In this document: piece by piece, positions 15,848 to 24,082 of the stretch
Position numbering within the stretch: the first letter of the stretch is position 1
How the letters are laid out: each line of letters starts with the position of its first letter
Source of the DNA: Candidatus Rokuibacteriota bacterium
GTDB lineage: Bacteria; Methylomirabilota; Methylomirabilia; Rokubacteriales; CSP1-6
NCBI GenBank assembly: GCA_003221695.1
Contig: QHSX01000039.1
Location: forward strand, 157,637-221,636
Length of the DNA stretch: 64,000 bases
Direction of reading: 5' to 3'
Notes under the pieces: generated by a model
Databases searched by the model: none
What the model was told of the DNA's origin: nothing
The model's input: the letters and a program-made list of their open reading frames with translations, nothing else
Made by a program: the position numbers and the translations under genes

Positions 15848-16849
15848 GTGGCGCAGCCTCCGGCGGTCGACATTCACGCCCACTTCTTCCCCGAGAGCTT
15901 TCTCCGCGTCATCGAGGAGCGCGGCGAGCCCTTCGGCGCGCGCGTGGACCGGGCGAGCCCCAAGGGCCCCGCGATCGTTGCGGGCGGGATGACCGGACCG
16001 CCGCTCGACGCGACCTACTGGGACCTCGACCGCCGCGTCCGCGCGATGGACAGGGCGGGCGTCCAGGTCCACGCCCTCTCGCTGACGACGCCGATGGTGC
16101 ACTGGGCCCGGGGCGATGTCGCCCGGCGCGCGGCCGAGGCGGTCAACGACGCCATGGCGGAGGCCCACCTCGCCTATCCCGACCGGTTCATCGGCTGCGC
16201 GACGCTCCCGATGCACGAGCCTCCCCTCGCCCAGGGCGAGCTCGAGCGCGTCGCGACCCTGAAGGGCATCCGTGCCGTCTACCTCGGGACCAACGTGAAC
16301 GGGCGCGAGCTCTCGGCCCCGGAGTTCGCGCCGGTCTTCGCGCGTTTGGAAGCGCTGGGGCTCCCGGTGCTGCTGCACCCGATCTCGGTCGTCGGCGCCG
16401 AGCGCCTCAGGCCCTTCTATCTGCACAACCTCCTCGGGAATCCGTTCGACACGGCGATCGCGGCCGCGCATCTCGTCTTCGGTGGGGTCCTCGATCGCCA
16501 CCCGAAGCTCCAGGTCTGCCTGCCCCACGCGGGCGGCGCACTCCCGTACCTCGTCGGACGACTCGGCCACGGCCAGCGCGTGCGGCCCGAGGCGCGCGAG
16601 CGGGCGCGCCGCCCCTTCGAGCGCTACCTCCGGCGCTTCACCTACGACACGATCAGCCACTCGGGGGACGCCCTCCGGTACCTCATCGCGACCGTCGGCG
16701 CCGATCGCGTCATGCTCGGCAGTGACTTCTGCTTCGACATGGGCTACGAGCGTCCGCGCGACATCATCACCAAGCACGCGCGGCTCGGGAAGACGGACCA
16801 GGCGCGGGTCCTCGGGGGAAACGCCCTCCGGCTCCTCCGGCTCTCGTGA
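15848..16849 (+). CDS. Amidohydrolase family 2 (ACMSD-like)
   Basis: 333 residues from GTG 15848. TIM-barrel metal enzyme with HxH at His10/His12 (VDIHAHFFP), a further His in LLHPIS and Asp in MLGSDFCFDMGY. The layout and the motif LPHAGGALPYLVGRL match 2-amino-3-carboxymuconate-6-semialdehyde decarboxylase and gamma-resorcylate decarboxylase relatives, so a decarboxylase or hydrolase of aromatic breakdown is likely. Its stop overlaps the livH GTG (GTGA), linking it to branched-chain-type uptake. Confidence 0.9.
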   Translation: MAQPPAVDIHAHFFPESFLRVIEERGEPFGARVDRASPKGPAIVAGGMTGPPLDATYWDLDRRVRAMDRAGVQVHALSLTTPMVHWARGDVARRAAEAVNDAMAEAHLAYPDRFIGCATLPMHEPPLAQGELERVATLKGIRAVYLGTNVNGRELSAPEFAPVFARLEALGLPVLLHPISVVGAERLRPFYLHNLLGNPFDTAIAAAHLVFGGVLDRHPKLQVCLPHAGGALPYLVGRLGHGQRVRPEARERARRPFERYLRRFTYDTISHSGDALRYLIATVGADRVMLGSDFCFDMGYERPRDIITKHARLGKTDQARVLGGNALRLLRLS

Positions 16850-17706
16850 CCGCCGAGTTCTGGATCATCCAGACCTTCAACGGCCTCTCGTACGGCGCGC
16901 TCCTGTTCCTGCTCGCGAGCGGGCTCTCGCTGATCTTCGGTGTCATGCGCATCGTCAACCTCGCCCACGGGTCGTACTTCATGCTCGGCGGCTACGTCGG
17001 GCTCTCCGTCGTGTGGCGGACGGGCAGCTTCACGGCTGCGCTCGTCGCGGGCGCCGTGGCGATCGCGTTGATCGGTATCGGCATGGAGCGGCTCTTCCTC
17101 CGGCGGCTCTCCGGCCAGACGCTCGGCCAGGTGCTGATGACGATCGGCTTCGCCCTCATGTTCCAGGACCTGGCGCTCCTGATCTGGGGCGGCGATCCGT
17201 ACACGATCCCGCTGCCGGCCGCGCTCCAGGGGATCGTCACCGCGGGAGCGCTCCGCTTCCCCACCTACCGGATCTTCATCATCGTGGTCGCGACCCTGGT
17301 CGGCGCCGCGCTCTGGATCGTTCTCGACCGGACACGCGTGGGCGCGATGATCCGCGCCGCGGTGGACGATCGCGAGATGGCGCAGGGCGTCGGCATCCAC
17401 GTCCCGGTCGTGTCGCTCGGCGTGTTCGCCCTCGGGGCGGCGCTCGCGGCGCTCGGCGGCGTGATCGGCGGCGGGTTCCTCGGCGTCTATCCCGGCGCCG
17501 ACTTCGAGGTCCTCCCGTACGCATTCGTGGTCGTCATCGTCGGTGGGCTCGGCAGCCTGCCCGGGGCCATGGTCGGGAGCCTCCTCGTCGGGCTGCTCGA
17601 CAACTTCGGCAAGGCGCTCTTCCCCGAGCTCTCCTACTTCACGCTCTTCGCGCCGATGGCGCTGATCCTGGCGCTACGGCCCACGGGCCTCTTCGGCCGC
17701 GCTTGA
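16846..17706 (+). CDS. livH: Liv-type ABC transporter permease LivH
   Basis: 286 residues from a GTG overlapping the amidohydrolase stop. About eight membrane helices and the BPD_transp_2 signature (FNGLSYGALLFLLASGLSLIFGVMRIVNLAHG; GGLGSLPGAMVGSLLVG). First subunit of a complete livH-livM-livK-livG-livF set. The substrate may be an aromatic or amide compound rather than a branched-chain amino acid, given the co-transcribed amidohydrolase (inference). Confidence 0.95.
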   Translation: MTAEFWIIQTFNGLSYGALLFLLASGLSLIFGVMRIVNLAHGSYFMLGGYVGLSVVWRTGSFTAALVAGAVAIALIGIGMERLFLRRLSGQTLGQVLMTIGFALMFQDLALLIWGGDPYTIPLPAALQGIVTAGALRFPTYRIFIIVVATLVGAALWIVLDRTRVGAMIRAAVDDREMAQGVGIHVPVVSLGVFALGAALAALGGVIGGGFLGVYPGADFEVLPYAFVVVIVGGLGSLPGAMVGSLLVGLLDNFGKALFPELSYFTLFAPMALILALRPTGLFGRA

Positions 17707-17744
17707 GGAGCGGAGCTCCGGGTACCTCGCTCGGGCCACCCACG

Positions 17745-18710
17745 GTGAGCTCCGGACTCGCGGCACCCGCTCCAACACTCGACCGCAAGGTCGTCGCCGG
17801 GTTCGCGGCCCTGACCCTCGCCGGCGTTCTCGCGCCGGCGCTCCCGGCCTACCCCCTCACGCTGCTCACGCAGGCGGCGATCGTCGCCGTCCTGGCGATG
17901 AGTCTGGACATCCTCCTCGGCTACACGGGCCTTCCCTCGCTCGGCCACGCCGCCTACTTCGGGATCGCCGCGTACACGGTCGCCATCCTCGCGACCGAGC
18001 GCCAGATGGGCCTCGCGGGATGCCTCGTGGCCGCGCTCCTGCTCGCGACGGCGACGGCCGCCCTCTTCGGCGTCCTCGCGATCCGCGCGACCGGGACGTA
18101 CTTCCTCATGATCACGCTCGCGCTCGGCATGGTCGTCTGGGGCCTCGCCTTCCGCTGGGTCTCGATGACCAAGGGGGACAACGGCATCGCCGGCGTGCCC
18201 CGGCCCGGGCTCGGGCTCGGGTGGAGCCTCGCTGAGCCGCTACCGTTCTTCTACTTCGCGCTCCTGGCGGCGGCGCTCGCCTGGGCGGCGATGGGCGTGC
18301 TCGTGCGCTCGCCGTTCGGGCTCGGGCTCAAAGGCATCCGCGAGAGCGAGTCGCGCATGCGGGCGCTCGGCTACAACGTGTGGCTTCACAAGTATCTCGC
18401 CTTCGTGATCTCGGGCTTCTTCGCCGGGTTCGCGGGCGTTCTCTGGGCGTACTACAACGGCTTCGTGGGGCCCGCGGACGTCCAGCTCGTGACGTCGGTT
18501 GAGACGCTCCTGATGGCGGCGCTCGGCGGCCCGGGCACGCTCGCCGGTTCGGCGCTCGGCGCCGTGGCCATCGTGTTTCTAAAAAATTTCGTCAGCGTGT
18601 ACACGAAACGCTGGCTCTTGATCCTGGGCGCCGTCTACATCGGCGTCATCCTGTGGGCGCCCCGGGGGGTGCTGGGCGCGTTCACCCGGGAGCCCCGCGG
18701 TGCGCGGTGA
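17745..18710 (+). CDS. livM: Liv-type ABC transporter permease LivM
   Basis: 321 residues from GTG 17745; the track start at 16482 lies inside earlier genes. Hydrophobic throughout, with family motifs (SLDILLGYTGLPSLGHAAYFGIAAY; GGPGTLAGSALGAVAI). A charged loop TKRWLL lies near the end. The GTG has no strong ribosome site, so the exact start is uncertain. Confidence 0.93.
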   Translation: MSSGLAAPAPTLDRKVVAGFAALTLAGVLAPALPAYPLTLLTQAAIVAVLAMSLDILLGYTGLPSLGHAAYFGIAAYTVAILATERQMGLAGCLVAALLLATATAALFGVLAIRATGTYFLMITLALGMVVWGLAFRWVSMTKGDNGIAGVPRPGLGLGWSLAEPLPFFYFALLAAALAWAAMGVLVRSPFGLGLKGIRESESRMRALGYNVWLHKYLAFVISGFFAGFAGVLWAYYNGFVGPADVQLVTSVETLLMAALGGPGTLAGSALGAVAIVFLKNFVSVYTKRWLLILGAVYIGVILWAPRGVLGAFTREPRGAR

Positions 18711-18748
18711 GGGCGCCGCCGTATGAGACGCGCAGAGGAGACTCGCCG

Positions 18749-20005
18749 ATGAAGATGAAGGTGATCCTCGTCCGCACGCTCGCCGCCGGTCTCAACGTGG
18801 CGCTCGCCACGACGCTCGCCGTTCCGCCGACGGCGCATGCCCAGGGCGGGCCCATCAAGATTGGTCTCCTGGCGCCGCTCACCGGCGCCGCGTCGGCGCT
18901 CGGCAAGGACATGCTGAACGGGACCGAGCTCTATCTGGATGGCATCGGCTTCCAGGCGGCCGGGCGGAAGGTCGAGCTGATCGTGGAGGACACGGAGGGA
19001 AACACGGCGACCGCGCTCACCAAGGCGCGAAAGCTCGTCGAACAGGACAAGGTGCACGTCCTGACCGGTGGGCTGCTCGCCTCGACGGGCTACGCGCTCC
19101 ATCCCCTCGCCGAGGCCCAGCGGATCCCGACGACGTACCCGGTCATGTCCTCCGACGACCTCACCCAGCGGAAGCCGGCGAAGTGGGTCGTGCGGACCGG
19201 CTGGAACTCGAGCCAGTCCATGCACGTCTTCGGCGAGTGGGTGGCCAAGACGCTCAAGTACAAGAGGATCGTCACGATCGGCCTCGACTACGCGTTCGGC
19301 TGGGAATCGGTCGGCGGCTTCCAGCGCACCTTCGAGGACAACGGCGGCCAAGTCATCCAGAAGATCTGGACGCCGCTCAACACCAACGACTTCGCGCCGT
19401 TCGTCACGCAGATCAAGCGGGAGGCCGACGCCGTCTTCGCGGTCTTCTTCGGGCGCGCGGCCCTGCAATTCGTGAAGCAGTACGAGACGGCCGGCCTCAA
19501 GGGTCGGGTGCCGCTGCTCGGGAACGGCACGACGACGGACGAGTCCGTGCTGCCGCAGATGGGCGACGAGGCCCTCGGGATCATGACCGCGCTCCACTAC
19601 TCGGCGGCGCTCGACAACCCGGCCAACCAAAAGTTCGCGAAGGCCTTCGAGGCCAAGGCCGGTAAGATCCCCTCCTACTACGCCGAGACCTGCTACACCA
19701 ACGCGCGGTGGATCGTCGAGGCCGTGAAGGCGATCGGCGGCCGGGTCGAGGACCGCGAGGCGCTGCTCGCCGCGCTCCGTCGGGTGGAGCTCCGCGACTT
19801 TCCGCGCGGCCCGGTGTCCATCGACCGCTGGGGCAATCCCGTCCAGAACATCTACGTCCGCAGGGTCGACAAGGTCGGCGGCAAGCTGCAGAATTCCGTG
19901 ATCGCGACGTTCCCCGCCGTGAGCCAGTTCTGGAAGTACGACCCCGACGAGTATCTGAAACAGCCGCTCTACACGCGCGACCATCCACCGTGCCCACACT
20001 GTTGA
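18749..20005 (+). CDS. livK: Liv-type ABC transporter substrate-binding protein with C-terminal PPCPHC
   Basis: 418 residues from ATG 18749 with AGAGGAG upstream. Signal peptide 1-31 (ending AHAQ). Peripla_BP_6 fold: GPIKIGLLAPLTGAASALGKDMLNG, WVVRTGWNSSQSM, LPQMGDEALGIMTALHYSA. It ends in DHPPCPHC, a tail also found in the two other Liv-type binding proteins of this window. Lies inside the liv operon after livM. Confidence 0.95.
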   Translation: MKMKVILVRTLAAGLNVALATTLAVPPTAHAQGGPIKIGLLAPLTGAASALGKDMLNGTELYLDGIGFQAAGRKVELIVEDTEGNTATALTKARKLVEQDKVHVLTGGLLASTGYALHPLAEAQRIPTTYPVMSSDDLTQRKPAKWVVRTGWNSSQSMHVFGEWVAKTLKYKRIVTIGLDYAFGWESVGGFQRTFEDNGGQVIQKIWTPLNTNDFAPFVTQIKREADAVFAVFFGRAALQFVKQYETAGLKGRVPLLGNGTTTDESVLPQMGDEALGIMTALHYSAALDNPANQKFAKAFEAKAGKIPSYYAETCYTNARWIVEAVKAIGGRVEDREALLAALRRVELRDFPRGPVSIDRWGNPVQNIYVRRVDKVGGKLQNSVIATFPAVSQFWKYDPDEYLKQPLYTRDHPPCPHC

Positions 20006-20095
20006 TGGCCGTGCGAGCCGAGCGGCGCCCGCCGCGGGGCCGGGGGAGGCCCCCGAGACCCGTGCTTCTGGGCGTTGTGGCTGCGGCGAGCGGAT

Positions 20096-20896
20096 ATGGA
20101 CCAGACCCGCGTCATGAGAGCTAGCGTGGTCGAGGAGGCCTCCCCCGGCCCCGCGACGGGGTACGCGCTCGAGCTCCGGTCCGTCTCGAAGGCGTTCGGT
20201 GGCCTCCGCGCGGTGGACGACGTCGCCCTCGCCGTGCGCGCGGGCGAGCGCCGCGCGCTCATCGGTCCCAACGGCGCGGGCAAGACGACGCTCTTCAACG
20301 TGATCTCGGGCGAGCTCCCCGCTTCGTCGGGAACGATCATGCTCTTCGGCCGCGACGTGACGCGCGCGGCGGTCCACCGGCGCGCGGCGCTCGGGCTCGC
20401 GCGGACGTTCCAGATCACCAACGTTTTCCCGAGCCTCACCGTGCTCGAGAACTGTCTGCTCGCCGTCCAGGCGCTCTCGCCCGTCAAGCTCGCGATGCAC
20501 CGTCCGCTCGGTCGCTACGCCGACCTCCACGCGCACGCGCGGACAACGCTCGAGGCGGTCGGCCTCGGCGGCCGCGCGGGCGCCATCGTGCAGCACCTCT
20601 CACACGGCGAGCAACGCCAGCTCGAGATCGCGCTCGCCCTCGCGGGCCGCCCGCGCGTCCTCCTGCTCGACGAGCCCACCGCCGGCCTCTCCCCCGCGGA
20701 GTCCCAGCTGATGGCGGGCCTCATCAAGCGCCTGGACCCCGCGATGACGGTGCTCATGATCGAGCACGACATGGACATCGCGCTCGAGATCGTCCAGCAC
20801 GTCACCGTGCTCCACTACGGGCGCGTGATCGCCGACGGCACGCGCGAGGCCGTGAAGGCGAATCCGCTGGTGCGCGAGATCTACCTCGGCGCGTGA
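20096..20896 (+). CDS. livG: Liv-type ABC transporter ATPase LivG
   Basis: 266 residues from ATG 20096; ATG 20114 is an alternative. ABC ATPase with Walker A GPNGAGKTT, signature LSHGEQRQLEIA, Walker B VLLLDEPTAGL and the switch His in MIEHDMD. The LivG C-terminal extension (GRVIADGTREAVKANPLVREIYLGA) identifies the subfamily. Seven bases before livF. Confidence 0.94.
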   Translation: MDQTRVMRASVVEEASPGPATGYALELRSVSKAFGGLRAVDDVALAVRAGERRALIGPNGAGKTTLFNVISGELPASSGTIMLFGRDVTRAAVHRRAALGLARTFQITNVFPSLTVLENCLLAVQALSPVKLAMHRPLGRYADLHAHARTTLEAVGLGGRAGAIVQHLSHGEQRQLEIALALAGRPRVLLLDEPTAGLSPAESQLMAGLIKRLDPAMTVLMIEHDMDIALEIVQHVTVLHYGRVIADGTREAVKANPLVREIYLGA

Positions 20897-20903
20897 ACCG
20901 ACG

Positions 20904-21599
20904 ATGCTCGAGCTGAGCGACCTCCACACGTACTACGGCGAGAGCCACGTCCTCCAGGGCCTCACGCTCTCCGTCCGGCCGGGCGAGATCGTCACGATCC
21001 TCGGCCGGAACGGAATGGGCAAGACCACACTCATGCGCTCGATCATCGGCTTCACGCCGCCGCGGCGCGGCCGGGTGTGCTTCAAGGGCGACGACGTCAC
21101 GCGCTGGCCGCCCTTCCGCATGGTCGAGCACGGCATGGCGCTCGTGCCCCAGGGCCGACGGGTCTTCGCGTCGCTGACGGTTCGCGAGAATCTCGAGGTG
21201 GCCCGCCAGTCCCGGACGGGTCAGTGGACGCTCCCGCGCGTTCTGGAGCTGTTTCCGCGCCTCGGCGACCGCGCCACGAACCGTGCGAACAAGCTCTCGG
21301 GCGGCGAGCAGCAGATGCTCGCCATCGGGCGCGCGCTGATGAGCGACCCCGATCTGCTCCTGATGGACGAGCCGACCGAGGGGCTCGCGCCCCTGCTGGT
21401 TCGCGAGGTCGGCCGCGTGATCGCCGGGCTCAAGCGCGAGGGGCTCTCGATCCTGCTCGTCGAGCAGAACCTGCCGCTCGCGCTCTCCGTGGCCGACCGG
21501 GTCCACATCCTGAGCCGCGGCCAGATCGTGCACTCGTCGGGTCCGGCGGAGCTGATGGCGAACGAAACGGTCAAGGCCCGCTATCTCGGCGTCGCCTAG
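20904..21599 (+). CDS. livF: Liv-type ABC transporter ATPase LivF
   Basis: 231 residues. Walker A GRNGMGKTT, signature LSGGEQQMLAIGRAL, Walker B LLLMDEPTEGLAP and His/Gln switch LLVEQNLPLAL. The opening LHTYYGESHVLQGLTL is typical of LivF. Last gene of the liv operon, followed by a GC-rich hairpin. Confidence 0.95.
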   Translation: MLELSDLHTYYGESHVLQGLTLSVRPGEIVTILGRNGMGKTTLMRSIIGFTPPRRGRVCFKGDDVTRWPPFRMVEHGMALVPQGRRVFASLTVRENLEVARQSRTGQWTLPRVLELFPRLGDRATNRANKLSGGEQQMLAIGRALMSDPDLLLMDEPTEGLAPLLVREVGRVIAGLKREGLSILLVEQNLPLALSVADRVHILSRGQIVHSSGPAELMANETVKARYLGVA

Positions 21600-21610
21600 A
21601 AAGGCGGAGG

Positions 21611-21627
21611 GGGCCTCGACGGCCCCG
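21611..21627 (+). terminator. GC hairpin after livF
   Basis: GGGGCC/GGCCCC arms with loop TCGAC, 11 bases after the livF stop, no T tract. Possible operon end signal. Confidence 0.35.
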
Positions 21628-21781
21628 GGTGCGATCCCCATGTTAACCGTGAAGTTCTCCAGGGTCATCGGGGATTGACAGACGTTCAGGGCGTGATCGG
21701 CCGGAGGCAGGCGCGCGACGGGCCGCGGGACCGCAGACCCCGGCCCTTCCGTTGGTAGTGGGTCAGTTTTGAGATGCCCGA

Positions 21782-21970
21782 TCAGTACGTCGACATGCCA
21801 GAGCGGATTCGCTCTACAAGGTAAAGCACGAAATAGAGCGTGCCCCATGCGATCAGCGCCGCAGCGCCGGCGACCGTTACGCGCCTTTTTTGCCCAAGTT
21901 CGCTGACCACCGATGGCAGCATAGCGTACCGCGAGCTCGTCGCACTCCAGGCCCGATTCATTTCAGCCAC
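21782..21970 (-). CDS. Small putative membrane protein
   Basis: 62 residues from a GTG. One hydrophobic helix near residues 34-50 (AGAAALIAWGTLYFVLYLV). It overlaps the preceding small ORF by eight bases, which suggests coupling. No family recognised; could be spurious. Confidence 0.4.
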   Translation of the reverse strand: MAEMNRAWSATSSRYAMLPSVVSELGQKRRVTVAGAAALIAWGTLYFVLYLVERIRSGMSTY

Positions 21971-22223
21971 GCCCCGCCGCCGCTCGATGCTGCGCGCTGA
22001 TCTGGCGAGCCTGCCTCCTGATCCTGCGAGCCCTGATGGCCTCTCGGCTGAGGAGGCTAATCAACCTCAGAACCTTGTCCGTCGTGAGGTCCGAGTAGCG
22101 ATTGGCTGGCGACCTTTCCCAATTCCGATAGATTGACGGCCCGGCAGGGATCGCCCCGAGCCATGTGAGGCTAACCTTGCCCTCGAAGACGCTGATGTGG
22201 ATGTTGTTCACGCGATTCGTCAT
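21963..22223 (-). CDS. Small hypothetical protein, basic C-terminus
   Basis: 86 residues. N-terminal half mixed (NNIHISVFEGKVSLTWLG), C-terminal half helical and Arg-rich (REAIRARRIRRQARQISAQH). No recognised family. Lower G+C than the liv operon, and followed directly by the small membrane ORF. Confidence 0.45.
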   Translation of the reverse strand: MTNRVNNIHISVFEGKVSLTWLGAIPAGPSIYRNWERSPANRYSDLTTDKVLRLISLLSREAIRARRIRRQARQISAQHRAAAGRG

Positions 22224-22362
22224 CCCTCACTCCGTGCCGCCGAGTCTCGCACGCTAGGAGTGTCGATTGGAAGGGCCCCGCCGCTCTCATTTCGCGCCGA
22301 CGGTCAAACCGACGACCGCCCGGCGGGGGATCTCGGGGCCGCGCCCGTGCTACGCTGCCGGC

Positions 22363-22905
22363 GTGAGCGCCTTCGACTGGCGAGCGTTTCTCGAGGCCGT
22401 CTGGTCCAGCTGGTGGCACCTGATGACTTCCGCCGCCGGCGTTGCGATGACGGTCATCGGGATCCGGAGAGGACGGGAGACGAGCGGGAAGATTTTCCTG
22501 GGCGTCGGGCTGTTCTTCCTGTTAGTCGCCCTCGGCGGAATCTGGAGCGATGAGCACAACCTCCGGACCGCCCTCGAACACCGGCTAGACGGCCGGGACT
22601 TCGCGATCCGCAAGGCGGGGGAGTACGGGCCGCTGGTTCAAGAGGGATGGAAGCGGCAGGTCGAGTGGATCGAGGGGCAGAAGCACCCGACGGCGCCGCA
22701 AGAGGCGGAGGGTTGGCGGACGAGGGTCCGTCAGAGACTCGACGACGACTTCGGGGTCGACGCCGCCAACCGGTTCAACATCGGCGCGGCGCAATTTCCG
22801 GCGAGCCCGCTGTTCGACCACATCCGCCGCGTCCAAGAACTCAGCCTGATCGTTCAGGAGATCCGGCGCGGCGACCTGCGCCCGCTCTCGAAACCCCGAC
22901 AGTGA
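22363..22905 (+). CDS. Hypothetical membrane-anchored protein
   Basis: 180 residues from GTG 22363. Hydrophobic segments at about 17-33 and 46-63 (IFLGVGLFFLLVALGGIW), then a soluble helical region (EGWKRQVEWIEGQK, RTRVRQRLDDDFGVDAANRFNIGAAQFPASP). No family recognised. First of three closely spaced plus-strand genes of unknown function. Confidence 0.6.
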   Translation: MSAFDWRAFLEAVWSSWWHLMTSAAGVAMTVIGIRRGRETSGKIFLGVGLFFLLVALGGIWSDEHNLRTALEHRLDGRDFAIRKAGEYGPLVQEGWKRQVEWIEGQKHPTAPQEAEGWRTRVRQRLDDDFGVDAANRFNIGAAQFPASPLFDHIRRVQELSLIVQEIRRGDLRPLSKPRQ

Positions 22906-22934
22906 GGAGCGCGAGAGGAGCCGAGCGAACGAAG

Positions 22935-23102
22935 ATGATCCAGATCCTGCCCTCGGGGAAGCCCGAGGGCTTGCCGTTCGCGCTCATCGGGCTCGACGAC
23001 GAGGGCCGCGTGTGGTACGGCACCTTCGAGTACGGGGGAAAGACGCCCGACGGCGGCCCCGCGGCGGTCCTCTGGCGCCGCGTCGAAGGCGACTACCGCT
23101 GA
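22935..23102 (+). CDS. Small hypothetical protein (55 aa)
   Basis: ATG 22935, 29 bases after the previous gene, coding frame to a TGA at 23102. The sequence looks like a short beta-rich domain (LPFALIGLDDEGRVWYGTFEYGGK) as in small WG/tectonin-like or phage-derived proteins. Shorter than its track line, which starts inside the previous gene in another frame. Confidence 0.5.
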   Translation: MIQILPSGKPEGLPFALIGLDDEGRVWYGTFEYGGKTPDGGPAAVLWRRVEGDYR

Positions 23103-23143
23103 CTGGCCAAGCCGCACTCCCGGCCCTCGCGGCGCTGGTCCTC

Positions 23144-23494
23144 GTGGCCCTCAGGTGGGCGGTCCTCGTCGGCGCTTTCCTGGTCGCGCTCTACCTGCTC
23201 GTGCGCTTCGTGAAGTGGGCGTGGACGGACGAGCCCGACGCCCCGCGGCGGGAGGAGTCGCCGAAGTTGCCGCGGACCGCTGGGCAGTGGGGGGAGTTGC
23301 TGGACGCCGCCACCGGGCACACCAACGACGGAAGGCCGATCTGCCAAAGGTGCGGCGTGCCGATCCCGGTAGGCGAGGGAATCCGCCTCAACGACGAGGA
23401 GAAGAAGGCGCTCGCTCGGAGCCGACGGGTCGAGTCCCTGCCCGGCGCCTTCAGGCACGCGAGCGAGGACGACTGCCGCCCCAGATCGAACTGA
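23144..23494 (+). CDS. Hypothetical protein with one membrane helix and a CxxC pair
   Basis: 116 residues from GTG 23144; a CTG at 23099 overlapping the previous stop is possible. Membrane helix at about 5-25 (VLVGAFLVALYLLVRFVKWAW), then a soluble domain with CQRCGVPIPVGEGIRL, a zinc-ribbon-like pair lacking a clear second pair. No family recognised. Confidence 0.5.
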   Translation: MALRWAVLVGAFLVALYLLVRFVKWAWTDEPDAPRREESPKLPRTAGQWGELLDAATGHTNDGRPICQRCGVPIPVGEGIRLNDEEKKALARSRRVESLPGAFRHASEDDCRPRSN

Positions 23495-23498
23495 GGCG

Positions 23499-23843
23499 TT
23501 AGGGTAGGGACAACCGCAGAGGCGGATAGTACGAGAGCCGGTAGCGCATCGAGCCGACCGTGACGGTTTCCCGGGTGTCGGCGATCGACGCGTTAGTCCC
23601 GGTGGGCGTCGCCGAGCTGGCCTGCTCAACCTGAACCGAGACCGCGACCCCGTGCTCGCGGGGCGCGTCGTCCTGATCCGGCGCGAGCGCCCGCGGGCGC
23701 GCCCACTCGGACTCCTGGCTGGTCCTCCACTTCCCCGCCTCGGACCCGGCCGTCACGACCTGTTGGATGGTCGGTCCCGCGGCGCCGCACACCCCCAAGA
23801 TCCCCAGCCCCACGACGATCGGCTTCACGGTGCTCTCGTTCAT
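23499..23843 (-). CDS. Hypothetical exported protein
   Basis: 114 residues from ATG 23843 with GGGAGA seven bases upstream. Signal peptide-like start (KPIVVGLGILGVCGAAGPTI). Rest low complexity and polar, ending MRYRLSYYPPLRLSLP. Convergent with the previous gene, four bases apart. Family unknown. Confidence 0.5.
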   Translation of the reverse strand: MNESTVKPIVVGLGILGVCGAAGPTIQQVVTAGSEAGKWRTSQESEWARPRALAPDQDDAPREHGVAVSVQVEQASSATPTGTNASIADTRETVTVGSMRYRLSYYPPLRLSLP

Positions 23844-24032
23844 CAGCGTCTCTCCCTTTTCCACCCCTTAACACGAGCACAACATCGTCCGGGCGGTCAT
23901 TGGGGCAGCGACAGGATCACGGTGACGCCGCTCACCCGGGGCTGGAGGATCAAAGGGGCGGCCCTCCCCGAGCGAATCCTTGGCGATCAGGCCAACATGA
24001 GTCCTCAGCTCCCTCCGAAACCTCCCCCAGGA

Positions 24033-24063
24033 TTCGAGTGCGCCGGCAAAGCCGGCGCTCGAA
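24033..24063. repeat. Dispersed palindromic element, copy C (ends only, 31 bp)
   Basis: TTCGAGTGCGCCGGC, AAA, GCCGGCGCTCGAA. It carries the right end of copies A and B but not their core, and lies 19 bases beyond the dctP stop. The remaining 23844-24082 gap holds no other feature I can see. Confidence 0.65.
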
Positions 24064-24082
24064 CGGCGGCGATTCCGCGGCG

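Noticed and set aside
20005-20095. Possible read-through of the livK TGA after CPHC
   Set aside because: The two paralogues end at the same PPCxxC position and no family sequence follows, so this TGA is a true stop.
21620-21790. Resemblance of GTGGGTCAGTTTTGAGATGC to insertion-sequence ends
   Set aside because: Only a memory-based resemblance to IS21-type ends; no transposase, target duplication or second end found in the window.
23100-23102. Possible Sec codon at the end of the 55-residue gene
   Set aside because: Downstream reading is low-complexity and no redox family or hairpin is evident.
23480-23600. GCGTTAG strings resembling attC R' boxes
   Set aside because: No partner R'' box or L-box pairing upstream.
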